Shown piece after piece: positions 20,128-31,000 of a DNA stretch of 64,000 nt. Position 1 is the first letter of the stretch, and each line of letters begins with the position of its first letter. This stretch comes from Neonectria sp. B-13. Lineage: Eukaryota > Ascomycota > Sordariomycetes > Hypocreales > Nectriaceae. Position numbers and translations under genes: made by a program. The DNA lies in assembly GCA_002682825.1 (NCBI GenBank), contig NOKP01000004.1, forward strand, positions 451,711 to 515,710, read 5' to 3'. Below the pieces are notes generated by a model. The model made no database searches. It saw nothing but the letters and a program-made list of their open reading frames with translations, and was not told the origin of the DNA.

Positions 20128-20577
20128 TTTCATTTTTTGTCGTTCGTGACAATTGCCCGAATAGCAAAGAGATGTTGTTTTGTTTAATCCATCACTTAGC
20201 TGGCTTCTCTTTTGCTGTGTTCGATTCTTGTTTGGCTTTTGATAACTGGCTATTTTCTTCTCATGCTGCAACTGACTCACTCAAGGCTTCTTTCGAAAGT
20301 GAGAGTGTTCCTCGATCTTGACATCGCAAGCAACTTGCAACGACTCTGGGTCTCTGACCATCCACAATACAAAGAGAACATGACGCTGTTGCCAGTTGTC
20401 GGCATGAAGTGATGTGAGATATGAGCCAATCTTAAGGAAACCTGTTTTCCTCCATGTGAACTGTTCAACCTATCATGTGCGTCCATCATTAATAGCTGCC
20501 AGAAACTGTCCAGAGCGGTGCACCTCCCTCCTATACCTATCCCAACTCATAGCTCACAACTCATCCAGCCGAAAGCA
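20128..20577. other. Intergenic region after the tRNA pair
   Basis: About 450 bp down to the thymidylate kinase stop codon. Only the Pol III terminator of copy 2 is recognised. Confidence 0.4.
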
Positions 20578-21511
20578 TCACCTAACCACCCTCACAGACT
20601 TACCCAGCTCCCCCTTCTCAACCTGCTCGACCCGCCCCTGGACCTTCTGCCACAGCGACTCGGCCACCTCCTCGACGCTCCCGCTGGCGTCGACCACCAC
20701 CAGGTCCTCCTCCTCCTGCTTCCACACCGCGCCCTCCAGCCCGCCGGCGCCCTCCACCAGCCCCAGCTCGGCGTTGATGTCCTTGCCGCCCATGCTCAGC
20801 CCCCAGAACAGCTCCCGCACGCGCCGCTGCGTCTCTGCCTTCTCGTACACCTCGCCGCCCCAGCCGCCCCGCGCCTTGGCCTGCGCCTCCTCCAGGTCCA
20901 GGAACAGCACCAGGTCCGGCCGCGGCAACCCGCGCTCCGGTGCCCGCGCCCACGACAGCGGCAGCGAGGCGTTCTGCTTCGCCGCCGAGTACACGATGCC
21001 CGAGTGGTAGTACCGGTCGCAGATGATGGTGGTGCCGGCCGCCAGCAGGCTCTGGATTTGAGACCTTGGGGGCATTGTCAGACTTGTCGACGAGGTTCGT
21101 GCCGGGGGTTCACTTACACGGCTTCCCAGCGGTTGGCGCTGAACAGGAGATGGATGACGTGGTCTTCCATCTCGACATCGCTCTTCAGGTAGGCATCGAT
21201 CATCTGCCCAATTGGCGTGGAACGTTCTGTAAGACAACCTTAGCAACTGCATTCTCCCCACAGACAGTCTCACGGTCGAGTCCGTCATGCCACTCGTGCA
21301 ACTACAAGAGCCGAGACAACTCACCCGGAAACCGCATAACCTTGACCGGCCTCCCCTCCTCGACAAACCTCTGCTCCAGCAGCTTGACTTGCGTCGTCTT
21401 GCCACTGCGATCCAGCCCCTCGAGGACGATGAAGGCGCCTCTGGCCGCGTCGGCTGCAGCGGACGAAGAGGTTGCAATGGCCGCCGTGGCGAGGTCGTTG
21501 ATGGACGCCAT
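20578..21511 (-). CDS. cdc8: Thymidylate kinase (dTMP kinase)
   Basis: Phosphorylates dTMP to dTDP for DNA synthesis. Three exons: 21511-21325, 21226-21118 and 21064-20578, with introns of 98 bp (GTGAGT..TACAG) and 53 bp (GTAAGTG..CCAAG). Product 260 residues. P-loop GLDRSGKTT lies at 32-40, the substrate region FPERSTPIG near 61-69, and the DRYYHSG motif near 116-122. It is about 45 residues longer than the yeast and human enzymes: a roughly 20-residue Ala/Ser-rich N-terminus that might be a targeting or linker segment, and an expanded Glu/Gly-rich C-terminal part. The symbol is given by function, after the yeast gene. Confidence 0.93.
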
Positions 21512-22368
21512 TTCCTGCGGTAGGTACTTCGTAGCAACACAAGAGGGAGATGCTCTGTTTGTTCGGAAATTTCAAATCCCTTTTGTATTTCTTTATTCTG
21601 TGCGATAGTGAGTCGATCTTGGTAGGCTGCTCTTAAGCCCAACGTGAGGGGAACCTGAGGGATGAGGCGCGAGGTGGAATTTGCTGATTCACACTGTGGG
21701 GAAGCCTGCTTCTGGGGTTGGCCTTCCGGCAAGGTTCGGGTGCTCGTTCACGTGGGTGGCCGTGCCGCCCGGGCTGCTGCAGAGCCGAAACACAGTGTGA
21801 ACTTGCGAGGCTGGCCAAGCAAATCGTCAGCTGATGGACAGTCACTGAAGGACACTGACTGACTGCGGTGGCTTCCACGAAGCGCAAAGGGTAAAACGCT
21901 TTTCCCGTTTGATACTGGCAAAAGCATGAAGTGGTCTGATCGTTAAAATGACGTAGATTTACATCTCTGAGTATCTGTTCGAGGAAAAGTGCTTCCAATT
22001 GACCTCGCTCGAAATTGGAGCTTCCAAGCTAGCTCAAGTCAAGGAATGTCTTGCCGCGTACCAAGTTGAGCTTCACCCCTACTACTAATGTCACTTAATT
22101 GCCTTCCGTGATAGTTGTGAAGAGTTCAAAAAGTTCAATTCTTGAAGAATCGTATACTGACAATCAAAAGCAATATACTACTAGTCCAGCGTGATAAAAC
22201 AGTACTCCAGCCCTTGGTAGCCTGCGTCAGTTCCCTCAAACGCCTGAGCGCCAGCTTCCCATACTCCATTCCAGGTATTAAACAATCCCATAGCCATAGT
22301 CAATCCGTCCATTGAAACCGGGGACACATTAAGTCATGTCCCATCCATCATCGTTGCGTTGCCAACTC
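21512..22368. other. Intergenic region upstream of thymidylate kinase
   Basis: About 860 bp: thymidylate kinase promoter on the left and the 3' UTR of the KEN-box protein gene on the right. No gene recognised. Confidence 0.4.
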
Positions 22369-23763
22369 TCATGAGCTCGCGGAAACAGTCGCCTCGGTGT
22401 CGTCCTTGGCGCTACCGCTCTCCCACAGATCGAAGCTGTCGCCAGTGCCCTCCATGGGCTCTAGGACAGCAGCTTTGGAGGAACCCTCGGTAGGCATGGA
22501 GATGAGGGCATCAATGTCCTGCTCGATTTCCGTGGCAGGATCCACGGCGGGTTCCACTGCCTTAGGCTCAGGAGCCAACGCAAAGTTCTTGGTCATGGGG
22601 GCGGCTTCGGCCTTTTCGGGTTGCTCCTCCTCATCGGCGGGAATAATAATGACGGATGTCGCATCGCAGCCCTCGGGGTAATAGTCGGCAGTGTTCATCT
22701 CGCCTAGAGCGACACGCTCCTTCTCGATGACCATGTCGTCGGCGCCTAGTCGGGCAGATCGGCGAGCTGAGGTCTGAGAAACGTCGTCGGCGGGAGGAAT
22801 GTTCTCCTTGTCACGACCTTCGGCACGCTCTCTGCTGGCCTTGCGCTCACTCTCCTCGTCCGAGGAGATGTCAAGAGTGCAAGTGCTGTGCTGAAGGAGG
22901 TTGGTCATCTCCTGCTCGGGAGTGTCCTCATGAATCTCAAAGAACCAGTCTGCCTTCATGTCATCCTCCACAAGAGGGTTTGATGCAGGCTTGGGGGCGG
23001 GTCGAGAGGAGCCGTAGCCGGGGATAGTGCCCTTAAGAGCGGCATCAAGAGAGAAAGGAGCGGCGGAACCGGCGCTGAATGAAGGGGGGTCGACGCGTGC
23101 GTAGGGGCCAACGGTGCGACGGCGGCTAGAGAGTAGGCTGTTACGCTTGCTGCGGGTGGGAGAGCGGCCAGCGGGGGCGTAGATGGGAGAGGACTTGGTG
23201 ATGCCGCTGCTGAGCCTGGCAACGGGGGATCGGGGGTGAAGAGTGCGGCGGGATGAAGAGGCGGGCTTGGTCGGGCTCGCGTAGGAACGAACTTCGGGGG
23301 TAGAGAGGAGAGGAGGAGCAGCCTTGAGGACAAAGGCAGAGGGCTTGAAGATGTCCTTGGCGGGAGTGGAAGAGCTGGAACCCTTGGAGCGCTTGGCGAA
23401 GAAGGTAGGGTCGACATTCTCGGAGTCGTCGGTGTCAATCAATTCAGCCTTGCGCTTGCCAGCAGCGGGAGAAGGAATAGCTGCGACGGGTTAGCTGGAT
23501 GATGCGGATGATGCTTGAAGCCATGTCTGATGGTGGATTGTTGATGCGGAGTGGGGAGATTGCTGCATGACGCTGTCATGCTGCCCAACGCCGAAACCCC
23601 AAATCCACCATTTCAACACCGCGGGGGTGTCCAATTGACAGCGCATTCAGTGGGCGGAAGGATGCATTCACCACGTACCATTTTGTCTGTTCTTGAGGCT
23701 GGTCAAGTTCTGCAGGCGGGAGCCGTTAAGGGGAGCAAATGGCTGACGAGCGGCGGTGGCCAT
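22369..23763 (-). CDS. Disordered nuclear-type protein with KEN box
   Basis: Not assigned to a named family. Exons 23763-23679 and 23480-22369, intron 198 bp (GTACGT donor, GCTAAC branch, GTCGCAG acceptor), 398 residues. The N-terminus starts MATAARQPFAPLNGS and contains a basic patch (KRK at 37-39). The middle is Ser/Pro/Arg-rich with many SP/TP sites. An RRTL (106-109, minimal D-box pattern) and a DKENIPP KEN box (253-255) are the degron types read by the anaphase-promoting complex. A short conserved-looking block with DWFFEIHEDTP (206-216) precedes it. The C-terminal third is acidic. It has the features of a cell-cycle-regulated, CDK-phosphorylated protein; a securin-like role is possible but only inferred. 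Its neighbour is the S-phase enzyme thymidylate kinase. Confidence 0.75.
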
Positions 23764-26716
23764 TTCGACGGTTGATGCCAATGAGATGGCGAACGGAGCT
23801 GTAGGAAGTGGTGGTGTTTCGGCGAGACGTCTCTTCAGGTCAAATCAAGTCGAGTTGGGTACCGGAAGAAGCGGGTTTGTTTTGGTGGGCGGATAGGTAG
23901 GTGGTAAGCAGGTATGGCGGTGAACTGGCGGTCGAGGTGAAGCGCAAGCGTGATGCGGATGGGTGTTGTTATTGTTTACCACTATGATGAGTGGGTTTCT
24001 TGCGAGTTGTTTGTTGTGAAAAAGCCCGTCGAGAGCGTGTCTGGTGTTTGTTGTGAGGTATAAGGAGGAAGGACAAGGGAATAATAAAAGAGAGAGGAAG
24101 TCAAGGCTTCAAGTGGGTTTTCCAACGGTGAGGAGATGCGAGAGCGTGAGAAGTGTGGAAGTGGAAGTGTGGAAGTGTGGGTGGGAAAGTGTGGGAAGGC
24201 GGGCGGGAGGGCGAGTGGTAAGGTATTAAGGGAGCGTGGGGAGCCAGTGGAGCGCCTGGCCAGCGCGTTTTTGGTGCGTCGGGCGTGCGGGTTTAGGCGT
24301 GTTGGTGGGCGTGTGGGCGTGTGGGCACCGCGCGACGTGTTGAGTGGGCGGTGATGGCAGGAGTGATGCACTTAAACGAGATGGGGCCGGTCTGGTGCAG
24401 GATGCAGGTCGCAGGTTGCAATAAGTTGCCAACAAAGGAGAAATTGCATGGGAGATGTCTCACGACACGGGGCATTCTCAAGTACTGCTATAGACCACCT
24501 GAAGGTCCTGTCTTGGGAAGAAAAGGACAGACTCAAAGCCTTCGCAGGCTCTATCACCATCGCCAGCTTGTGCGAAATGCCGTAGACACTATTCCTGGAC
24601 TACTGCACAGCTGCAATGTAAGATATGCACCATCCACCCACTCACTGTAAAAGCCCCGTCATTTGCTGCCGCAGGTCTCTTGTCCCATCCCCCTACCCAA
24701 TCGTATCCTCCCAACGCGTCCAGCCGTGTCACTGCATCGTCGTGCACTAGCGGAGGAGGGGGAAGCTCTTTAAATGGGTGAATAAAATGGATCTATGCAG
24801 CTGTGTCTCTGAACCGCAGCCAATCCAGAATTCCCATCCCACTATCCATCCACTGGCGGACGCATCCCGAGACCCGAAGGTGCAGCCGTGGCACCATCAG
24901 CGCAGCCAGAACACCCGCCATCAACCAATCGAACGCGTCGCACGAAGGGGGACGGCGCCAAGGGAGGGAAGAAGAGGATGAATATCTGCAAGTAACTCTT
25001 CGAGTCCTTGGGTTTCGGCTGGTCTCATCTGATGGCAGCCGAGTCTCAACCAACGCGTCCGTTCCATCCGTATAAAGCCCCAACGATGCGCCCACCCACC
25101 GCCTGGACGCGTTGTTCCAGGGCACCCGCGCTCGCGACAGTGCGCAGGAGGCCTGTTCTTCAGCGCTAGGCCCTGCTATCGTCCACTATTGCGCCTTCTG
25201 AAACCTACGTCCCCAGCTGTTGGCCACCCACCATCCATCCAATCCATCTACTCCAAACCTCCGGATATCCAGACACACCGCACTTGACCTCGTTCAACAT
25301 GCAATCCATTCCACAGCATCTCCCCTCGCCTTCCCCTCGCAACCCAAACGCCCAGCGTAGATTCTCCTCTCCATTCCACAAGTAACCGTACCCTGATCTC
25401 CTCCTCACACTACAGGGAAAACACCCCCTTAACGCGTCCATCCCGGTCCCGCGATCCCCCACCGCCGCAAGCATCCCCGGCCCATCCCAATCCGCACCGC
25501 CCCGGGCCGCGTTCAATGCGGCCTATGTCGGCATGTCCTGCTCGCCTCCCCATTGCATCTCTTAATTGGCTCTCTGGCCAAGTTTCACTGCGGTCATCCG
25601 CAACTCGCCGGCCGTCTCTGGCGGCCAAGCGCAGCACTTCGTACGTCTGTTCGGTGGCTTATCTCCCCATCCGGGCTGCCTGGGGTCGAGGTCACATATA
25701 ATAAAGAGGGCCAGGCCATCCGCGTTGCTCTCTTCAAGTGGTCTCGTCGCGTGGACGTGATCATGGTTCGTGTGTCCGTGACTATCTCGTGACCGTCGCC
25801 GCGGCCATTTCAGCTGAGGCACTCTCTCGGCGCCCTCACCAAAGCCGGCTACGGTCTACCTCCCTTATGCAGGGGCTCGATAGTCCTCGTCTACTTCCTA
25901 CTCAGCCTCTCCAACCTCCATCTCCATCCGACAGAATCGCCGATCTCGTCGACGTCATCCGCACTTGCATAACCAACTGAGACCTGAATTCGGTAGCCAA
26001 GAGGAATGGCTGGGCGTTTCGCTCTTCCTGCATTATCTGACACCGTTCACCGTTCACTGTTGGCCGACAGAGTAGCCTTCTGGTTGCAGGCCGGTTGCAT
26101 ACGAGGCTCTCATGAACTCACATCCACTCAATTGCTTTCTTCGGACACAATTCGAGCGCTATGTCGAGCGTCCGTTTGTCCGAGCCTGATTACTCGTGCT
26201 ATAGACGCTATCGTGGACCCCGTCATGGTCACAGTTCCGTCAAGCCTTCGTTCGAGCAGTGGGCATTGAGGACTCGCCCTCTGACGTTCATGCATCTTCT
26301 TGTCGGCCATTTCTAGTACCAGCCCCATCCCGCGATTGGAGTCTCTTACCGGCCTCAATCAAGCGATTGATGAAACCGGCTGGGCCTTGTTCCAGTAGCA
26401 ACTCGGTCCACGTCCTAGAGTTTGGCTCTGCCCGTCCAATCAATGCCTAACACTCGAGGTTATGCCCAGACAGCATCAAAACAACCACCAAGCACGGCAT
26501 GTGGAGCCTATCGATGGACAAGCACCTTCAGTTGGGGCCAAGAAGCCCCATTAGTCTATTGCAATTCGTCTGTCGTGTCGTTATCAATACTGAATGTGCT
26601 TTTCACGAGGTAACCTCTCCTTAAACTTCAATACCACCAGTCCCTCCGCCCAGTCCTCTTCAAGTCCCTTTGTAAGTCCCTCTCGCATCCACTCAAATCA
26701 CTCCCTCCATTTCACA
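23764..26716. other. Gene-poor stretch of about 3 kb
   Basis: Starts with the promoter of the KEN-box gene. The remainder contains only short overlapping ORFs of unnatural composition. No tRNA, repeat array or recognisable domain was found. Confidence 0.4.
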
Positions 26717-28029
26717 TCACTTGTCGTCTGGAAGCTCGTGTGCTCTGCGACTTCCAAACCTTCTCAACATTGTCTCATCCGCATCAAGTGAATGCAGAGC
26801 TGGGCCTCGACGAAGCGGAGGAGTCACAGCGTCCTCCTGCAAGTCGTGGGGAGTTACTGGACGAGCCTTGGGGATAGTCTGATCGTGGCGGATGTCATGC
26901 TTGGAAGATTCCTTCGCAGGTCCCTTGGGGGGAGATAGGAGCTCGAGCCGGTCGACTTCGATTGGATGTACCTTGCTTGGACCGGCCACTTGAGTAGCGG
27001 TAGCATCGTGCCCAAGCTCATGCGATGTGTTGATCGTAGGCGCGTTGGCCGGCGTAGCCACGTCCTTTTCGAGACCATGGGCTGCGCTCCTCTCTCCGTG
27101 GATAGGAAACACATCCAAGTCTTGCCCAAGGTCATGAGCCCTGACGATGCCTGTATCGGTAATTACTACGGGATCGGCAGAGATCGCGGGTTCCTATCCT
27201 CTGTGGCCTAGGCTGGAGAGACTTCGTGAAGGCAAACCTGCCGCCGACGTCTCGCGGCTGACTTCTGGGATGGCGGGTAGCACGCGTGTGTCAAGTTCCG
27301 CATCCTCATCATCGGGTGTGACAGGCTCTCTATGGTTACCAGGTGCGAGAGAGTGCTCCATGGGGGGTGGTGACCGGTATTTCTCAAGCTCGAGAGGGTG
27401 TACCATGGGGGGTGGAGAGTTATACTGTTCGGTAACGGAACTGTCGCGGTCCTTGGTACGATGAGCCTGTGTCTCCCGATGCAAGATCTCATTCTCGTTG
27501 CGCACGAGTGTGATGCATGGACAAAAGCACCCACTAGCCCAGTCCGAGACATCGGTGCCGTCGATGTCGTAAAAGGATCGAACAGTGGTTTGAAGCTTGG
27601 CAAGAAGGCAGCCGTAGACTGGAACAGGGCACGTCAGCGGAGGGCAATGGCATCGAGGGGCGGGAACATGGGGTATTCCTCACAAGGAAAGCATAGGGCA
27701 AACTGGAAGCAATCGGGTGTGCAGATGCCCTTGTCGGGAATGTCCCGGGCATCACGGCCGCTGAGGGCGGCTCCCAGGCGCTGCGAGGTGCGAGAGTAAA
27801 CACAGCAAGGCATACAAGTAGCCTCGCAACAGGCCCCGTCCGAGGTTTCGCAGGGAGACTCGTCAAGTTGCCACTTCTACTGGCGCCTGCGCTCCTCAGC
27901 CAACTGCTTCTCCATCCTGGCGGAAAGCCTCGGGGTGAAGAAAGACTCTGGGTAGCGGTGATGATCTTTGGTAGGGCGGCGGAGGCGATGCAACCTGGGA
28001 TCACGGATCCAATGACGCTGGAGAGCCAT
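26717..28029 (-). CDS. PLAC8-family Cys-rich protein, frame interrupted by two UAG codons
   Basis: A PLAC8 (DUF614) domain protein; relatives are small membrane-associated proteins linked to metal or calcium handling and cell size. Coding exons: about 28029-27684 and 27618-26717 around a 65-bp intron (GTGAGG donor, GCTGACG branch, TTCCAG acceptor). The Cys-rich core is clear: CCEATCMPCCVYSRTSQRL before the intron and YGCLLAKLQ, then SGCFCPCITLVRNE after it. A disordered tail follows with a repeated SPPPM motif and acidic PVTPDDEDAE. Two in-frame TAG codons interrupt it: 27879-27877, just before KWQLDES, and 27196-27194, after LGHRG; 159 open codons follow, ending in TGA. Full read-through from 28029 is 415 codons; another Met is at 27915. 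The TAGs could lie in unrecognised introns, be recoded by A-to-I editing, or mark a decaying gene. The N-terminal exon is uncertain. Confidence 0.7.
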
Positions 28030-31000
28030 ACTCGACCGGGCTGGACGGAAGCCGGATGAGATGCAGATGGAAGGAAGCCTGAGTGGGAAATGGGGAATGG
28101 ATGCAAACGGAGAAAACGACCTGGCAGAGGAGAGAGAGATGCACCACTGGAAAAGGTTGAGGGAACAAAGAGGTAGGCTTCTGCAGGACGAGCGGGCTAA
28201 AATGAAGCCAAGTCGTGTATCCGGACCAAGAATAGACGATGATGATGATGAGAGGCGGATGGAAAGGCGGGAGAGAAGAGCTGGGGCGAGAGAAAGCTGG
28301 TGCGTGATAGCGAACTGGGGCGCGAGAGAGCTGGGGATGAGGTTGGCCAAGCTACAGTCTCAAACGGAAACAACTGCCGTGGAGGAAACATCACGGAGGA
28401 TGGGAAAGTTCAGCACAGGGTGGTTGTGTCCCGTCAGTGGGTTTTGGGTCGTAGTGTCTGTGGTCATGATTTCAAGGCTGGAGACAAAGGAAGGCATCAC
28501 GAAGGGAAGGTATCACGAGGGAAGACATCACGAAACTGCACAGGGTCTCCCAGGAGTAACGTCCCCCGATCAAATCCACATCTTCGCTCGGGACCTTCCC
28601 AAGTACGGCACCTTTATCGCCATCTTGGGTATCATTTGAATACTGGCTTCTTCCTTGAACGAAGTTGCAGGTCAACTCCAGAGTTGAGAGTCGAGAGTTG
28701 AGATACTAGATAGAGTGGCAGAACCTCGGTTAGATGCGATGCTCTCCGCGTATCTGTGCTTTCCCAAAACGGTGAGTGATATAAGTGAATCAAGACGACT
28801 GCGGACATTTGCTGTTTCGTCACTCGTGCATGCATCATTCCTTGCCGGAATCTTGGTTAGGCCTCTCTTGCCTTGCTACATGCCCTTCCTACCTAATCTT
28901 GTCCCCAGCGGCATCCCACCTACCTAGATAGGCAAGTGACGATGCCATGCAGATAGCACCAGGCGCAACATGAACCACAGCGTGTGCCCTGCCAAGAGCG
29001 AAGGGTAGTTGTGTGTGTGTGCCAGGTTTTCCAGATTGGCGGGTGGGTGTGGCTGCGGGTGATGCAAATCGGTGGTTGGAGCGGAGATGCAAGCAAGATT
29101 TGGAGATGGAGGGGGGGATACGAGCTGGCTGGGAGACTACGGGTTGGCCATCACAGGCTGGCCATGAGAACAGGATGACCATCACAGGTCCGCCATTACA
29201 AGTCGGCCATCGCAAACGCCATCGCCAACTGACCATGACGCATGACGAGTGGTTCGTTACAGCAACCACACGGCATGGCATGCATGAGTGAAAAAGACGA
29301 AATGTCTTCCCCCGAGACCTGAAGCGGACTCGCGTCATGTCCGTGTCTCTGCACGCCGCCGCTGTCTTGGAGTCGAGTGCAGCCGACGTAACCATCGTGT
29401 ATTCGTAGTCTTGGTGTGGCTGAGCCCGAAGGCCCGAAGGCTCAGAATTCCAGCCATTGGCGCAGATCCCAAAAGTGCAAACCTTCAGAACAGCCACGGT
29501 TCTGCCACAGTTGTCACTGAATTGGGCACGAACAGCAGAGAAAGAGTCAGGACCGAGGCAGCGTGAGAAGGAAAGAAAAGGAGTCTAGGTTTCTCCTCCT
29601 CTAACATCTAACAAGCCCAACTGCGGGGAAGACGGGGGGGGGCGACCGACGGTGACAGGCCCAGCCCGCGAGACACTCACCCGAACGAACGGCAAACCAC
29701 GCAATCGACGTTGGTCAAGGGCCTCTTGGTTAGCTGCCGCTGCGCCACCCAAGCGGTGCTGAGAGAAGAGAGGGAAAAGGTCGGGGTAGGACAAGCGAGC
29801 GAGCAAAGTCAAGGACAGGCCGAGTCTGGAGGTCCTGTCCGCACTCGATGCAAGTGCTGGGACCCTGCATTAGTGAGGTCCATGTTCTAGACCCTCGTCA
29901 CGACTCCGTCCACCACATCGTCGCCGTCACCGAACCCGGCTGCTTGGAAGTTGGGCGACCAAGACCATTGCGGGAACGCGCTGCGACGGAGGAAGCCGTC
30001 CGTCGTCACACGCTCCCGTCTGCTGAGATGCTGGATCGGCTGGGCCACGAAATGTGATCGTCAATTAGCTTCATCTGTTCAGCAAGAAGCATGTCGTCGG
30101 GTGTGCTTGGACAGTGGTCCCTTTCGAAATTGCGCCCAATTTCTAGTCCGTCCTGTCTCAGCGGACCGGAAACGGGTACGAATACAGGCGCTGTTCGCTC
30201 TCGAATCCGCGGAAACCCAACTCCCATCCATGTCGCCACAGAGAGCTGTACGCGGAGAGAAATCAGCTGCCTCTTTGCCGCGGACGAGATTGGGGGTAGA
30301 AGAGTCTAGAGGGCGCCGTTATCCGTGGAAGCATTCCTCGGCTGGTGCTCCTCCCTGGCTTTTCCGGGTGTTACAGTAGGTTTTTCTTTCTGCTAGTCCA
30401 TCCCAACGACTCGGCTAGCTAGCTTTCACTCTGTGCCATCCGCGTGTGTGCTGCGTTAGTTCCATGGACGGACCGTGGATGCGGCGGCTTCGACTCGAAA
30501 CAGTTCGGCGGGAGGAGGCGAGCGGGAAGCGGTCCAAGCAAGCTGGGGACCCGACACAGCACGGCGAAGAGGGGGGAAACCGGCAGCGAGTAACGAGCAA
30601 TGCATCTAGGCATGTGCAACCAAACATTGGCCATGAAAAGGATGAGGTTGGTGGCGGGAATGGATGAGCGGGAAGTGAGACCTCCAGAGGCTCCAGAAGC
30701 ATGGGCCGGAAGTTGTGACCGACGGCATGGGTACTGCGACATGGGAATTGTGTACATGGCATGGCCTTTCCAGACTCAATTGTGAATAAACTCGGGTGGC
30801 AATCGACTCCAGCCTCGAAATTATACTAGGCAGCCCTTGATTCCGTATTGCATACGTTTAGTACAAAGGACTAGGTCTACTACGTAGAAGAGGGGATAAT
30901 GCCAGTCGAATGATGAGCGGCCTGGTTTCTCATGACGCTGCTTTGACCAGCCGACGATGGCGAGTTGTGCATGCACACCTTGACCTACTCCCCCGGCGTG

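Noticed and set aside
28889..29497. 202-codon minus-strand frame
   Set aside because: Rich in Trp, Cys, His and Arg without a motif, no promoter or splice context; judged a chance frame, although not excluded.
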